Notes: generated by a model not told the origin, from the letters alone. Shown: positions 10,201 through 24,608, counted from the stretch's first letter. The stretch: 60,000 nt of DNA from Bugula neritina (GCA_964035545.1 OZ037767.1:28937628-28997627); one strand, 5' to 3'. Numbers and translations are program-made.

Positions 10201-13200
10201 CTAGCAGTGATAGTTGATGGAGTTTGTATTATGTAATATATTACTATTACTATCACAATATATGACCAGGCATATACATTGTATAAGACTATAATTAATG
10301 TATATAATATACAAGATAGAGTCACAACAGGATGTGAAAGCTACTGCTATAAGATAGGCAGTGAAATGAAATATATATAATATGTTTATCTACCATGAAT
10401 TCTTCACATTCTACCATTATTAGAAGACCTAGCTACTGTATTATTATAAATTACTTATAACAATAATAATGATACTTATGAAATGAAATGCACACTTGTG
10501 GCTTAGTGGTTGAACTAGATACGTCTGCAGAGTAACTCTAATTTAATTAGTACTAAAATCCCTAGTTCAACACTTGAGCTATCAGTTTCAACAGCACGTT
10601 TTAAAATTCAAAACCAAGAGCCTTGGTATTACAAAGCTAAAAAATTAGACTTTGTTCTGAAATGTGTGAACAGTTTAAATCAGTAGGATATAAGGTTAGG
10701 GTCAGTCACTGGGTCACGTGTATTCAATTTGATTAACATAACTTTAGTGACTGCTCAGTGATTATATTCAACAGATTTGCTGCTTACAAAAGATCTAACC
10801 TTCGAGTCTGGAATACTATAAGCTGTTCCCAACACTTTATTATACAAGTACTTGAAATAATCAGTTAGTTTATCAACACGATGTTAAAACTGCTAATTGG
10901 GTTATCTAAGCTGCATCCTCTAGAAATGCCAGTTGTTTTAATGGTTTTACAAGTTCCACCCATCCTATCAGTATGTAATAGAGCAGTATACACTGTTCTG
11001 TTACAGCTGTATTACAGTATAGTCAGTTCTGTTAAATAGATATGCAATATAGCTTTGTTGGTCAACTGATATATGGAAGCTTGTAACCAAGATAACTAGA
11101 AAAGTTTGTGAGTTACATTTCAGTGGTAAACACAGCTTAGTTCACGCAGCTGTAGTTGAATGGAGCTAAGAAAAGGTATGTCTCACTCAACACCCCCACA
11201 CACAGCATTATGCAGGCTGCAAGGAATTTAGGTGAAAATTCGCCTTAGAAATTGTCTCCCCAACAGGCAAGTAATATGGTTCATATAGTGAACATTTACT
11301 GATTGGAGTTACCTCAGTTTTATGGCCTTTATAGAACAACTCTGCTTGAGATCTCTCATCATCTGTGAGACCCGTTCGCTTGATTTGCGCTTTCTCAGCC
11401 TCACTTCTGTACGAGATCGTGGAGGCGGGAGTAATTGCATCGGAGTTCTCCCTAAATGTAACTCTTCGTAGCTCAGTGCTGTTTCTGTCAAACAATGGCA
11501 CAGATTTGTCGGCTTTTCGATTGTCATTGAGAGTGGAGCGTAACTTTACTGGCACCGTTTCACCTGAAAGCAGAAAAAAATGACATCAGACAGAAGATAT
11601 GAATAATGGTTATTGCCAAACCAAAGGTTCCTTATATGACAGAGTTACAAAGTTTTGACAATGAGTGTATCATCAACTTAGCTGATAGCACTCCTTCAGC
11701 TGCTTTGTTTTATACAATGACCTTTGCACCAACAATGTTTTTAGTATGTAGCAAATCTAAACACACACACAGTATCTGCTCATTGTTATTTATATAATGG
11801 ATTACTTTGGCATCTCCAAGTTATTTCACTTATCTAAAATTAGACCACAGGCTTCTACTGTTGCTGAAAAACATGACAGAACCCAAACCAAATAGAGATA
11901 AGACTAGTGCAGCAGCTGTAACCCAAGTAACAGTTCTTTTTTGAAAAACCTATAAAATTATTACAAAATATTGGGAAAATAAAACAATTACATCAAAGAT
12001 TTCGATTACTCACCAAACTACTATTTTTTACACAGACCACATCTCTGTCATGAGAATAAATACATTGGTACACCACAACTGTACTGCTTACCAACTAAAG
12101 TGTATATTCCAGTCTCTATGCCGCTGTCGCCAGATTCGCTGCTGGTATTGAGGGGTGGAGAGTGGGCAGCGGGTGACACTGAAGAGCTCGTAGCTGGAGT
12201 AGGAATAGCAGAAGATTCAGTAGAAAGTAGCATAGCATCTCCTTGATCATTCACCTCTGAAACACACAGACTTAATGCTATTACATGCTAATTGCAGCAT
12301 ATATTAATACATCACCATGGTGAGCAATAGTGTAGCATATTAGTCAAAAAGATAGCAGTATTGAGGAAAACACAAGCTAATCCTTCCCAACATTGGCCCA
12401 GGTAAAAAACATTAGCATTCACCTGGATTTGAATAGATTGTGGTTGTTGAGAAACCGTTGAAATGTTCAACAATAGACTAAATGAAGAATAAATGAAGAT
12501 GAAACGATTAGTCATAAGGGTTTAGCAATGAGCAATACACTCCTTTAGTAATGAGACTGAGAGTGAAAGAGAAACTGCTATGAACTTGAATATGATCAAC
12601 TTGAATTGAAAGAAGGTAGTGAGGCATTAAAACTAGCACTCACTCAATAGCTCGGCAGAGAAAACACACTGTCAATGACAAATGACCGTGCAGCTGTTGT
12701 GTATTTTTCTGACTAAACAAATATCATTGTGATTAGCAACTTTCATTTGAAAACAACTCTGGCTTTTTACTCAGTCCTCAGCACACAAACACCAGCATGT
12801 TGCAAGAATATGTGTAACTCGACACTGTTACGTGAGTTCGAATGACCAGTCATGAAAATACACCGCAGTGGGACATGATAATGGTTGAGATTGAATGTGT
12901 GCAAACATCTTTATCACTTGACTCACACAGTGCCCTACAGTGATACATAAATTGTCATCAAATGTCAAATAAATGACATTTCTGGTTAATCAACTGGTGA
13001 ACCATGAAGCAATAACTGTGAAGTTCAATGCTTTCATTGAAACAGCTTATCAGCCATGGTAGAAGCAAAACAGATAGGCTTGAGGAAAGAGGATTTGTAC
13101 CATCAGCCCTAATTCACTGCTTACCAGTCACTTCTAGTCACCAACAAGTCAAGGAAAATGCAGAAATAACGATGGAAAAAAACCATAGCAATTTAATGAT

Positions 13201-16200
13201 GAATTATGATTTTTAAAACAATACACAAATGGAAAGAATATAGAATGCTGAATAGCAGCATTAGAGTAGCTGATGGATTTCTCATGACAGAAGAAGGAAG
13301 GTCAAGCTAGATGTACTATTGTCTGGCTGTCAGCTTCTCATGTGACAGGCTGAAAGCCTTGTGCTACCACTTGTCAACAAGTGCTTCAAGTGCTTGCTCA
13401 GTTCCACTCATACACTATTTCCTTCTGCAATAAACCTCATCTTATTCTTGTACAGATATTTCCCCAACAAGTTCAAGAAGCCATGTAAAACACAGAGTGA
13501 AATCATTGCAAGAGATATATATTATTATTATGTTGGGTGATAAAATGAAGATGAGGGTACTATAGAGGGAAACGAGTTATCCAAAATGCTTTCTGTTGGT
13601 AGAGTATAAAACTCTATAAGCAGAAATGAGGGCTCGTGAATTAAACCAGGAACATAGAGTTGCAGCAGATTATCAACAATGATCTTCTGTTTCCATCGAT
13701 AATAAGTAAATATACAAGATTTAACTACCCTCCAACAGAGTTCACTTAAGCTGCCAGCTCAAAGTATTTACAGATAATCTTAGAGATAAGCTGTAAACAA
13801 TACATGTAACCACCACAAAATTTAGCATTATAAGAGATAAATGATGAGAAATAACAAGGAACAAGCCAATAACATAGACCTAATTGAAGTAATAAAGATG
13901 CTGTAATACAACAACAAAATTTAATGCAATATTCAGTGTTTGAATAATATAGTGGTATTAGAAGTCAGTGTGACTTACCATCAACAGTAGGGATTGTACT
14001 ATCCCCCTCTTTATTGTTTATTTCATTTTCTCCATGTCTATCCTCTGAAATTACTGGCAGCGGCTGCGCTGACGGAGAAGTAATGCTGTCTTGAGCGTCT
14101 TCTTCCACAGTTGACATTGTTTCATCACTATACGTGTCGGCTTGGCTGAGTTCACTCAACGGTGAACTAATACTAGGGGTTTTCTCTTCACCGACTCCTA
14201 TTTTTGATTCCAACTTGAGTTGTAATTCGTGAAGGAGAGGCTTTTGTTTAACTGAGTCTGCACTCCCCACTGCCTGCGTAGTTGGCTGTGACACACTGTT
14301 ACTAACACTAAAACTATGACTAGGTATTTCTACTGAGTCACCTTTTGTTATTGAAGTATCCTTGTGTTTGCTGAGGTCAGAAAGCTGTGCTTGCGTTTCA
14401 TTAACATCGGCATGCTCACTGCCTACCTCTACTTTCAAAGTGTCATATTTGCTCGTGATTTTAACAACGGCTTCCTTAATAACAGCATTCTCTGCATTAT
14501 CACTTAATTCGACACTCGCAATTCCATCAGTCAGATCAACTTCAGGCGGAGGGGGAAACTCCACGTCCTCACTAAATTCTTCCAACTCCCCAGAGTCAAT
14601 AATAGGTGGCGGCAACGAATTGAGCCCTGGAAATGACAGATCTACCTCAGAATCAGGTGGGGGAGGTGGCGGTAAGTCCTCAATGTTGACTGTTTCCAAT
14701 GGATCCATATTTATATCATATAATGGCGGAGGGAGGCTTTCCACACTTTCTAAAGATATGGGAATTTCTGGTGTTACAGGTTCTGGTGCAGCGAATCCTA
14801 CAGAACTAACAGTTGGGTAGAATTCAGGATGTTTTGGGGCAGCATTTCCGACTTTTTCCGCTGAAGATATGCTTATGGGCTGGTCAATGCTGTCTGGAGC
14901 TGAGCTAGTTTCAGCAGGAACCAAGTCTGGTGGAGAATCCAGAGGCAGCGTAATAGGAGGCAGCGTAGTGGTCACAGGTTCTGCAGAGAGTTCTGTTTCG
15001 TCAGGAATAGAGGATTCAACAGTGTCTGACTTGAGATGTTCAACAAGACTGTCTCCCCCAGACTTTGGTTCTATGTTATCTGGAGTGACTACAGAGTTAG
15101 TTGGAATAGTTACTGTAGTGACTAGACAGCTAGTTGGAGTAACTGAACAGCTAGTTGGAGTAACTGGACAGCTAGTTGGGCTGGTTATTACTGAGCTTCC
15201 ACTATTGCTAATCTGACTCAAACGGTCCCTGGAAGGTTTAGCAGCTGTTGGTGGTGGCTTACCTTTGCTTTTTGATGGTTTAGCCAAAGTAGATGGTGGC
15301 GACTTCTTTACTTCTTGGCCTGTTGTAGGCACAGCAAGTTGATTCTCTGTAGAAAGTTGAAGATCCGATTTGGCAGTGATGTTGGCAGTTGGCTGAGTGA
15401 CAGAGCCTGGTTCCTTGGTATTGTCTTGACTAGGGCTGTGTGCTTTGGACTCCGTACCAGCAGATATAATAGAAAGTAGGCTAGTACGTCCTCGAGCTGA
15501 CTTCTTATTGCTCTGACTACCCTTCCTCACAGCTGATTGCGTTGTGCTTGGCATAGTGAGCACTTTCTCTGGAGGTCTCTTAACGCACTGTTCCATGATA
15601 AACTCTGTGAATAGACCATTGTGTATATGCATTCACAAATTATTATACAACAATAGACTGGTTAAATTATGTCATGACGTCACATTTGCAACTGATAAAT
15701 CAGTTAGCAAATCAAATTGACAGATAACTATAATTACTATACAGTACCCTGCTTTTTCATAGGTCGACAGTGTCCTATCATAATGAGTATAACTTCAATT
15801 TGAAAAGCTAGTTCAAACTGGTAAGAATTTGACCTAAATTCAGTCAAGGCTATAAATATTTTGAAGTGGATGCAGTGATGGAGAAATGGAAAAAAATCTG
15901 TTTTATATTAGAAATGTAGCAGAAGAGGTTATGTTCTCACAAGAATCTCAACCACAACGTTTGAATTCGAATTGAAAACAAAACATATTTTTTGAGGCAA
16001 TTATAAGTTAAAACTAATGCTAAACAATAAAATCCAAAGTTGGCACTACAACTAATACTATACAATATAACTACAAGTTTGCACATATTTTTATTAGCGT
16101 TCCTGTAAATGAAAACTTGGCCAACTGGGCGCAAGGGTTCACCCACTGTGTCCACCGAAACTCTTCCACCAATTAATGCAAAGCTTCAGTATAAAAATTA

Positions 16201-18305
16201 TTGCAATCCTACTTCCTAGCTAAAAGTTATTTTGCAGTATCAAAAAGAATAGCAACAATTAGTTGAGATTACTTTTAGTTATGACCCGATTACTCTACAA
16301 AGTGTAAAGTGATCGCAATTACAGAAATCCTACCTACAGGCACACATGTAATGCTACCAGAGTTTATTGAAACTTAATATATACTAGCATATACTGCAGG
16401 GTTTGCATAATTATATGGTTATTATAACATAAACTGCACTTGTTGCTGCTGTAAATGCTAATTATAGGAATAAGATGGAGATCTGCCATGCCAATCACAG
16501 TTCACCAGGGTAGTAGCTACAGGGTCTTCACCCACAACTCTTACCCACAACTATTTACCCACAGCTCTGTGGTATGAGCTTTGAACTAGTTCAAAGCTGT
16601 ATGAAATATACTAGCACCAGGGCTGTGTATGAAATAAGCTAGCACCAGGGCTACATATACAGATATTATGTACCAGCTGTTAGCCTTGTAGCCTAAATAG
16701 AATAGTTTCTGCAAACACATATTATGCTATATTCGTGTTTCGAGGTGAAAATGTCTCCAATTACCATAGTCTATGCAGTATAGAAAGTTGAAGCAAAGTT
16801 TAAATTTGAATCATTCAATAGCTAAGAGTTTGAATAAAGACAATGTGTTACTTTACCGCCAGTCAAACAAATTAAGAAATCAAAATTGACAAGATAGTCA
16901 TTTGCTAGTAAATAATGAGCTGGTTTGCTCACATGATTGATTGATTGCTCTACTCTTACGATATAATTGATTATAATATTATGGTATAATCTACTAGTAT
17001 AGTATAGTAGTTTATGGTACTTTACACTCTACATTAATCATATTTTATTACAATTCTATGTTCTATCGTAATTGATATAATATTAAAATACAATATTACA
17101 TACATACATTACACAGGATGCATACGTTATAGTGAAGTTGATTTTGCAAGTATAGTAAACTATAACGTGATAAATTCAGATAAGAGTGAAATTTTGAATT
17201 AGAATATGTAACGGCTGCTATAATGATTGCATAAATCAATTTATACTTGCATGTAACAAATATCACTATTTAGATATCTTCCAGAAAGATCTACTAAATT
17301 AACAAATGCTTAAGAAAAGTTGTGTGAGTTTGTGTTAAAATTAGCTTTCTTATGTTTAACAGCTGTTTCATTGAAAAACTGTAAGTCAAAGCTTTATACT
17401 AATATAGCATAATATACATGCAAAATCACATTGTATCACAATTGAAATTAATTTGTGATATGATAACTCCTAGAGAATTAAGGTAATATAATTATTACAA
17501 CTGTAACAAATAAAATTATTAGCGTCATGTTTGGTTTTATATAAAATTAATTTGATTAAATATTGCTTAAGATAGAAAAAAGCCCTAAAATGTTACTAAG
17601 AATAGATAAGTGGGTAGATGGCGCCTATAAACTAAATAACTGCCACTAATAATGCATGCACCATTAAATATTATAATATTAACCCACTCACTATACTAAG
17701 TACCGTCAATTCCCTAAGGACTTTGGTATCTTATAAACAGGATGTGCCTATCAACAAACCTCTCTTGGGTAATGCAGTTATTTTACTTATTTTCATTTAA
17801 TATATTAAATATAGGGTATATTAATTAGTACATTGGGTGACTGTCATTACAGCTTACAGCAGTTACTTGAAAACAGTTGTGCTGTTGGGAACTTTTAGCA
17901 TACTAAAACTGGACAACATACAACATCAACTTATGCTAGTATAACATTATACAGCAACTATTTTACTACCAAATTATCAATGCAAATAAATCATAAAATT
18001 CAATTTAACTGTATTATCACTATTATCTATGCATACATTTTAATACAAACAATGTGAATATCCAATAAGCACTTGAAACTTTATAGCTCCACGTAAACTT
18101 TGTGGGTTTAGAATGCTTAGATTGAACTAAGCAACTGCCAACTCAAGTGCACTGAAGTCTATGACAAGCAGCTGCAATGACTTCTAAGCAGGGTTCATAT
18201 TAAATAAACTAAAATCGTTGAAAAATAATGTTTACCTTCTGGTAGTTGCAGTGATGGCTCAACAGACATTCTAGCAGGACTTTTACTTACTACTAGCTGA
18301 TCCAT
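7221..18305 (-). CDS. Proline/serine-rich protein with EVH1/WH1-like domain, basic stretch and CRIB motif
   Basis: Exons on the minus strand: 18305-18236, 15604-13979, 12256-12092, 11563-11313, 9471-9307, 7918-7793, 7499-7221. Every junction keeps phase and the sum is 893 residues. Residues 24-565 come from one 1.6-kb exon and look disordered, rich in Ser/Pro/Thr, with three PTSCxVT heptads (about 166-186) and proline clusters, including EFPPPPEVD at about 372-380. Residues about 705-821 (GTLYFTKSTTSN to SFYNYFKL) resemble an EVH1/WH1 or PH-like fold. A lysine run (about 829-840) is followed by ISKPCQFTHVTKL (855-867), a CRIB-like Rac/Cdc42-binding motif. I infer a Rho-GTPase-controlled actin scaffold. 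No VCA or WH2 segment is visible. I do not recognise the exact family. The 5' end is head-to-head with the cyclophilin gene. Confidence 0.8.
8391..8945. repeat. 23-bp minisatellite, about 24 copies, in the WH1-CRIB gene intron
   Basis: Units of the type AGTAATAGTGACAGTACC plus AGTGT, with T/G variation at one position (GTGAC/GTTAC) and occasional 22-base units. It lies in the intron 7919-9306. Long open frames across it on the minus strand come from the repeat and are not genes. Confidence 0.9.
9160..9290. repeat. About 22-bp minisatellite next to a minus-strand splice donor
   Basis: About six copies of a GTCTACCAGAAGTGG-type unit with variable linkers. On the minus strand the array begins roughly 16 bases after the donor at 9306-9305 of the exon 9471-9307. 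Confidence 0.75.
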
Positions 18306-21300
18306 GTCGCACTTATACTTGTGACTTACACATACACTTACACTTACACTTATAACTTACACCACTGTCTAGTAACTATAGGTGAAAGCTACACCAACTA
18401 ACAAGATGTGCTAAAACCGAGTTGACAATGAGAATGCATGCAGATGGGTTGAGAGAGTGTTTGCCAACTAACTAACAGTGACTGGATGTAGTCTAGTGCT
18501 GTCCAATCTCTAGTGGTATGTAGAGCTATAATGTTAGTGGATTTAAATAAACATTATTCATGTCACCTGGCCAACAAAGTTATGTGTCAAGAGACAAGAC
18601 AATATATAAAGTCAGAGTTAATAAGCTGTATATATTATGTATGTCTAGGATTGAACTGGGATTAGAGATAACATACTAATACCTTCTGTCAAAGTAAAGT
18701 CATAACACAACATCCACTCCTTCAGCTAATTAGTTTCAAGTACGATGTTGGCAGAAACTAAAAACTGCACAAAAAGTGCCAGACGAAAATTGTACAAGGA
18801 AAGTGGTATAACGCACACCCTGATGTATATACCTGAAGTTAACCTGCAATAACATATAAATAACCCATCAAGACGGTTGCATAATTTTTAAACAATTATC
18901 TGACGAGAATATCATGGAAGTTTGCCTTACCTGAAGCAATTAGGGAACTGTTCAATTATTGTAATCGCTATTAATTCTTCATACAAGTACAGAATAGCAC
19001 CGAGTTAATTCCCACTTCCACGGACTGCGAAGGAATGCACGTAACTGTGGGTGATAGATATCCGAGTTAATGGTTAGCCTGCGTATCTTATTACATTTAT
19101 ATGACAATCAAATTACAGCGCTCTTTCAAGACGTGCCCTAACAAACTCTGCTTTAACTGGGCTACAAATTAGAGATGTGTATCTACGACATATTTTAGCT
19201 ACATTAGTGTGGTTATAGGAAATACGCACTAGCCTGTGCATGTCTACACGTGGACTAGGCTGTGGATATGGAACTCAAATTTATGTATAATACGAGAATC
19301 TATAATGAACATAATTATAATAGAATAATTGAGTAGGACATTGTTATGACTTGTCACTAAATAGAGCTCCATGTAAGACATAATATTAGAACTAATCAAA
19401 AGTAGAATTGCTGGAATGTTTTATTACCATTAGTCTCACCCTATGTTGCACATTAAATGTTGGATTTGCTGAATTGTTGTTGTTGATATGTGAGAAGTTA
19501 TAGCCAATCCTAACTTGTTTAACTCATTTTCTCGAATATTTAAAAGACGTTTATTTTATTTCATGAACATAATGCAATTAACAAAATACTATAATACTAC
19601 ATTACACAACAGCAAAATTTATACATGTTAAATAGCAATATCAAAATATACCAGCACCACGAAGTAGTTATAATCCAAAAGCAATTCTAAAACAATTTAA
19701 AAACATAATGTTATCATAGAAAGGCCTGGCATGTGCACAGTTGACAAATAACTGACACTTTCGCATGAGCTGCAGGTGCTATACCAGCATGGCATGAGCT
19801 GCAGGTGCTTACCAGCATTATTATTGACCAACAAATCAATTGCATTATTTTTGCATTCAAGTAGAGATTAACATTGTTTACATTTAGGCAGTCCTTTCCT
19901 TGGAGATTTACCTTATAAAAGAATCTAGAATAATCATTATCTATATAATATATACAGTTTACAAGTAAATTCACAGTAGTTCAACTATACAAGGTTATAC
20001 CTGTAAATTTGACATTCCATTGAACTAGCTAAATGAAATTCAGGTACAGTGTAACTTATAACTAACTGATAATTATTCTAATTTAATTCATGGAATGCCT
20101 CTTTTGTAGTCATTTCCATTAATTTCAAAGATTACCTGTAATTATTGTTGTATCTATGAAAATTAAATTTTTAATAAGTTTTTTTTTATAGCGTATAGAG
20201 ATTGTATAAAAGATGTAATAACTGTGGTACTGCTAAGTCCTACATTTTAATCAAAGCAGATAAATTCTTCTCAACTTTGACAAAATGCAAAACACTTTGG
20301 AGTTTATAATGAGAATTTGTGACTTGCACAATCAGGATTTGTAAGCAATTTGAACTTTAAAGGAGCTAAAATAATTTACCTCAATGATGCTAGAGTAAGA
20401 ATTAATAATACTGCTGATAAAAGCTCAACATTCAATGCAAATAAGAATTATTATGTAGGTGAGATAACTCTGGGTTGCTTAGCAACCAGTAATGATCATA
20501 ATTCATTCTTGTAACGACTTTTCAAGTATATATTGCCAAAAGCACTTGGCTATGAAGATTAGTCATCTAGATAGCTTTGATCTGATGCCCAAAAAGTTTC
20601 AGGGCTTGACGTTTAGCCAGTTTGGCCGTAGCAGTTACTCTGGAAATCAAGCTAAGTGTAAATGTGGGGGAGGGATGCAGCTACATCCTTGTTCAGTGTC
20701 AAGTCAATTAAGATAAATTAATAAATAATATACAGTTATAGCAATACAAATAGATGGCCAAAAGTAAGTTCTAAAACTTACAACAGGGTTTACTGGCCTG
20801 GTATATCATATCTTATCACATATACCATATATCATATATAAGTATCATATTGTATTAAAATGTATCATGTTGTACCATAGATCATATTCTTCTAACTTAC
20901 AACCTTCAACTATAGCTGCCCTGGACTTAAATGTCAAGCCTGAGTCCTTAAGCTTCAGCAAAACATTTTTAACACATGCAGATTTAATCTGCTGGTATGA
21001 ACTGAAGCTGGTTTGATGGTGTTATGGTGTAAGTAATATAGTACATTATAATTCAATGTTGTGACCATAAAGATTGAAAGTGACAAAAAATGATTTGCAT
21101 TATATTATGCTTCTATCAGCATAATATTTACGTGGGGAGTTTAAAAGTCATTGAACTATGCAAAGTAGTACCCCAGCTGTTCCTGTTATAACTGTTATTG
21201 TGGTCACCTTCTCTCTTGGTGACAGCAGCATTGTACGGAGCATGCAGCTCTGTGGCTAACCTTCAACTACACTATAATAAATTATTTAGATGAGAAACAA

Positions 21301-22885
21301 TGATGAAGGCAAATAACAAAATTCAACACTGCAAGAATAATCACAGTACAAACAACGCTAGACTATTTTGCATGCCTTATTTACATATTATTATAACGTT
21401 GATGACCTTCAGATAGTACTCTAGCCCACTCACGTGACTAATGTCTCGTAACATAACACAGTGTAAAGTATGCAGAAGATATACCCATACAGTACACTAA
21501 ATACATCATCACAACAAGCTTAATAGAGTAGGTGTGATAGATTTCAGGATAAAATCTGTAATAGTATACTAACTTAATTTAATACAGTGGAGGGTGTAGT
21601 GATGATAAACTTGAGTGATTGCTATAGTTCAATGCATATTTTTTCAAAGTGAGAGATTACCAGATTTTAAGCTAAAGCTCTACATTGTCTAACCTCAAAC
21701 TTCGATTATGACTCATACACATTAGTTTAAAAGTTTGAAATTTGAGCTTTTAATCTTTTGCATGAACATTAGAATCAATTTACTGTGATTTACATCCTTA
21801 AACTCTGCAGCTGGTGTACAATAAGGTACAGTTACTTTGAAATTAATATCAATTAATAATAAGCTAGAATGCTACCCTGGAGATGCTTGTGAGGTTTAGT
21901 TTTTGCCACAATTATAAAGTTTAAATATTTTCTAAACCAAAGCATGCAGTGTATTAAAGTAGCGATATAATATAATTATACATAATTGTAACAAAATAAA
22001 GCATCCTGCTAAATACGATAGAGAGTTGTCCTCTCTACATTTTGAATATGGTACTTTTTCTTTGCTGAAAGTTATTTTGAATGTTGCTAGACCACGTGTG
22101 CCGGGTTATTGTAATTTAGTAATTTGAATGATTCCTCTCAAAGTGAAGCCATTTGAGATTGGATAACATTGTAATTATTCATACCCTCTTGTAAAATTTA
22201 CAAGCTTCTACTCACAGTAACGTTGAAAGTGACATTGTCATTGCAATCGGGCTAAATAAGCTATTAGTATTACTATAGTATAACTATAAGTATAACATTT
22301 ACAATTACTATGCCTATTCAATTTCATGTTGATATCAAATTGAAATTTAAAATTCAAATTGATATTCATTATGATTATGATTATCATTATCACTTAATTT
22401 TATCATTATGAATCAGACTAACTGAATATGATTATGAGATTATCACAATCATTATGGTTATTTCAATATTTGAAAATTTCCAATTTATATTGATATGAAT
22501 TACAATTTGAATTACTGAATTAGATTTTAATTTGCTATAACTAGCCTATAAGTATAATATAAATTAAATTTTAATTATCACTATAAGTATAATAATAATG
22601 TCAACTATCATCATGATTATGATAATCATATCTGATATCTCACTATGATACTCATACTGTAACTATCACTATGACTATGAGTATGAGTTCATAATCAATT
22701 TCAAAATTATCATCACTTCAATTTTACGTTTATCAATTAATCATCAGTTTTAACATTGCTTATTACTATTAGTCAAGTCACCAGACTACAGATGTAACCA
22801 TGTAGGAATTTATGTGTCTACATTCTCAAATTTATGTGTTTTCTTTATAGAGCATACTTTTGTTGGCCGGACCCACAATATCACA
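18306..22885. other. Long divergent spacer before the cyclophilin gene
   Basis: No supported gene. It holds 5' flank of the WH1-CRIB gene with a CTTAC/ACACTTAC-rich tract (about 18320-18365), a 29-base direct duplication around 19762-19818, AT/CATAT simple sequence (20800-20890), and a long decayed simple-sequence tract (about 22255-22720). A splice acceptor just before the cyclophilin start codon (ending at 22850) suggests a 5' UTR exon somewhere in the spacer. Confidence 0.5.
22255..22720. repeat. Decayed simple-sequence tract
   Basis: Overlapping words such as ACTATAAGTATAA, ATTATGATTATG and TATCACTATGACTATGAG recur in both orientations without a fixed period. Similar tracts appear at about 2340-2470, 2930-3330, 31850-32100 and 36360-36700. 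Confidence 0.5.
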
Positions 22886-24416
22886 ATGAGATTGCATCCT
22901 AGTTTTAGAACATTGATAAATGTTCAGAGATGGTACTCATCAGCCTCGAAAAATCCCAGATGCTTTTTTGATGTTGAAGCTGATGGAAATAAGTTAGGTC
23001 AGTTTATTATGCTGCTTTTTATTCCAAACTTATAGTTATACTACCTATGAAAGCTTGGTCAAAGTTTCAATAAGACTAGTTAAGTGAATGGTTAACCAAG
23101 TCAAAGTCAGTCAAGTCAGTTTAAATCAACTTGCATGGAGCCTGCAGTAAATAGAAATTGGTGGATAGTTGCATACCTCTAGCAATTTTGCTTTTAAAAA
23201 AATGGCTCATGTCTATCGAATTTACAATTACTCTTTAGCTTTATTAAATGAATTATAATAAAGTGAATGATTACTATAAGTGCTATAGACTAAATTCAGC
23301 AATTAATTTCATAAACTTGCTGCATGTAGATTAAATGTAGTCAAGTTAATTTGGTAACAAGCCGACTGTAGTTGATGAGTTTTGAGTAAATGTGACTTAG
23401 ACTCAGCTCTAAAGCCCAATTTAGTAATATAGTGTTCAAATTGTAAAATACCTGCAACACTTGCTAATACATGTGGTTGTAGGTAGAATAGTATTTGAGT
23501 TACGTTCTGACGTTGTACCGAAAACAGCAGAAAACTTCCGGGCTTTGTGCACGGGAGAACATGGATTTGGATACAAGAATAGCATCTTCCACAGAGTCAT
23601 ACAGAACTTTATGTGTCAAGGTGGAGACTTCACAAACCATAATGGTAAGGCTACATCGTCATATCTATCAGTATCTCCAATCTTCATGTGCTATTTTATT
23701 TTATTTAAGAATTCTGTGTGTTATTAATTTAATATACGTAGGTACAGGAGGAAAAAGCATATACGGTGAAAAGTTCAAGGATGAGAATTTCACGTTGAAA
23801 CACACAGAGCCTGGTTTGCTGTCGATGGCCAATGCTGGGCCCAACACCAATGGTTCACAGTTCTTCATAACTACTGTTGTGACTGAGTGGCTAGACGGCA
23901 AGCACACTGTATTTGGAAAAGTAGTTGAAGGTAAATTTGAGTATGAGAGCTGATTTAACCCGTCAATGATACTTTCTGTTGTTTGCTTAGCTTCGTCGTA
24001 GGTTTAATTGGCTACAGATAACTTTGGGAAAAGTCAGCTCATTGCTATTACTAAAGCATGTCAACACATGTTACATTTCTTACCAGGCTCAGTTTTATTT
24101 GAGCTGATTTGTAGTTAGTACTTTGTTGTTTTTAAGTCATCCTGTTCAAACCTGGATGTGTAGGCGGCTGACTTCATACGCTGCTTTTGAAATGACAGTT
24201 TATATAACTGGTCTCATAAACAGGCTGCTTCTTGGCGTGAAACAAAAACTAAGAAATGTCCATTATTCGATGCATTTAATATTTTGATGAAATAATTTCT
24301 ATTTTGTTTCAGGTATGGATGTCTTACGGAAAGTGGAAAGTTATGGAAGTTCAAGTGGTAGGACATCTAAGGTTGTATCTATAGCGGATTGTGGTGAGCT
24401 TGGGGATGAGGTTTGA
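22886..24416 (+). CDS. PPIF: Mitochondrial-type cyclophilin (peptidyl-prolyl cis-trans isomerase)
   Basis: Four exons: 22886-22997, 23483-23644, 23742-23930, 24313-24416. The joined frame gives 188 residues. Residues 1-20 ([10 protein letters not shown], then INVQRWYSS) are basic, hydroxylated and free of acidic residues, as in a mitochondrial presequence; the cyclophilin fold follows from FFDVEADG. All active-site residues known from cyclophilin A are present at a constant +20 offset: R75, F80, M81, Q83, A121, F133, W141, L142 and H146, so the enzyme should be active and cyclosporin-sensitive. [14 protein letters not shown] and [15 protein letters not shown] are near-invariant family blocks. 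Cyclophilin D acts in the mitochondrial matrix and regulates the permeability transition. A cytosolic paralogue is possible if the N-terminus is not a targeting signal. Confidence 0.92.
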
Positions 24417-24602
24417 TTAAACACTTTTATAAAATGACACAGAATTCTTTGAGAGTTGGAATGTTGGCTGTTGCTCTTCATAGTGTATAGAAAAGTTGTC
24501 GTACAAACCTATTCGTCTAGCAGTTTCTAGTTTTTATTACTTGTGTAAAGAAACAGTAAAATCATGTAACATTATACATGTACATAATTATTGTTTGGTG
24601 TC

Positions 24603-24608
24603 AATAAA
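24603..24608 (+). promoter_or_regulatory. Polyadenylation signal (AATAAA) of the cyclophilin gene
   Basis: AATAAA 187 bases after the cyclophilin stop codon, the first good signal downstream. Confidence 0.5.

Noticed and set aside
14362-15216. Two plus-strand open frames (152 and 115 codons) antisense to the large proline-rich exon
   Set aside because: They mirror codon bias of the minus-strand exon (Gly/Ser runs opposite Pro/Ser runs), and the minus frame has coherent splice sites.
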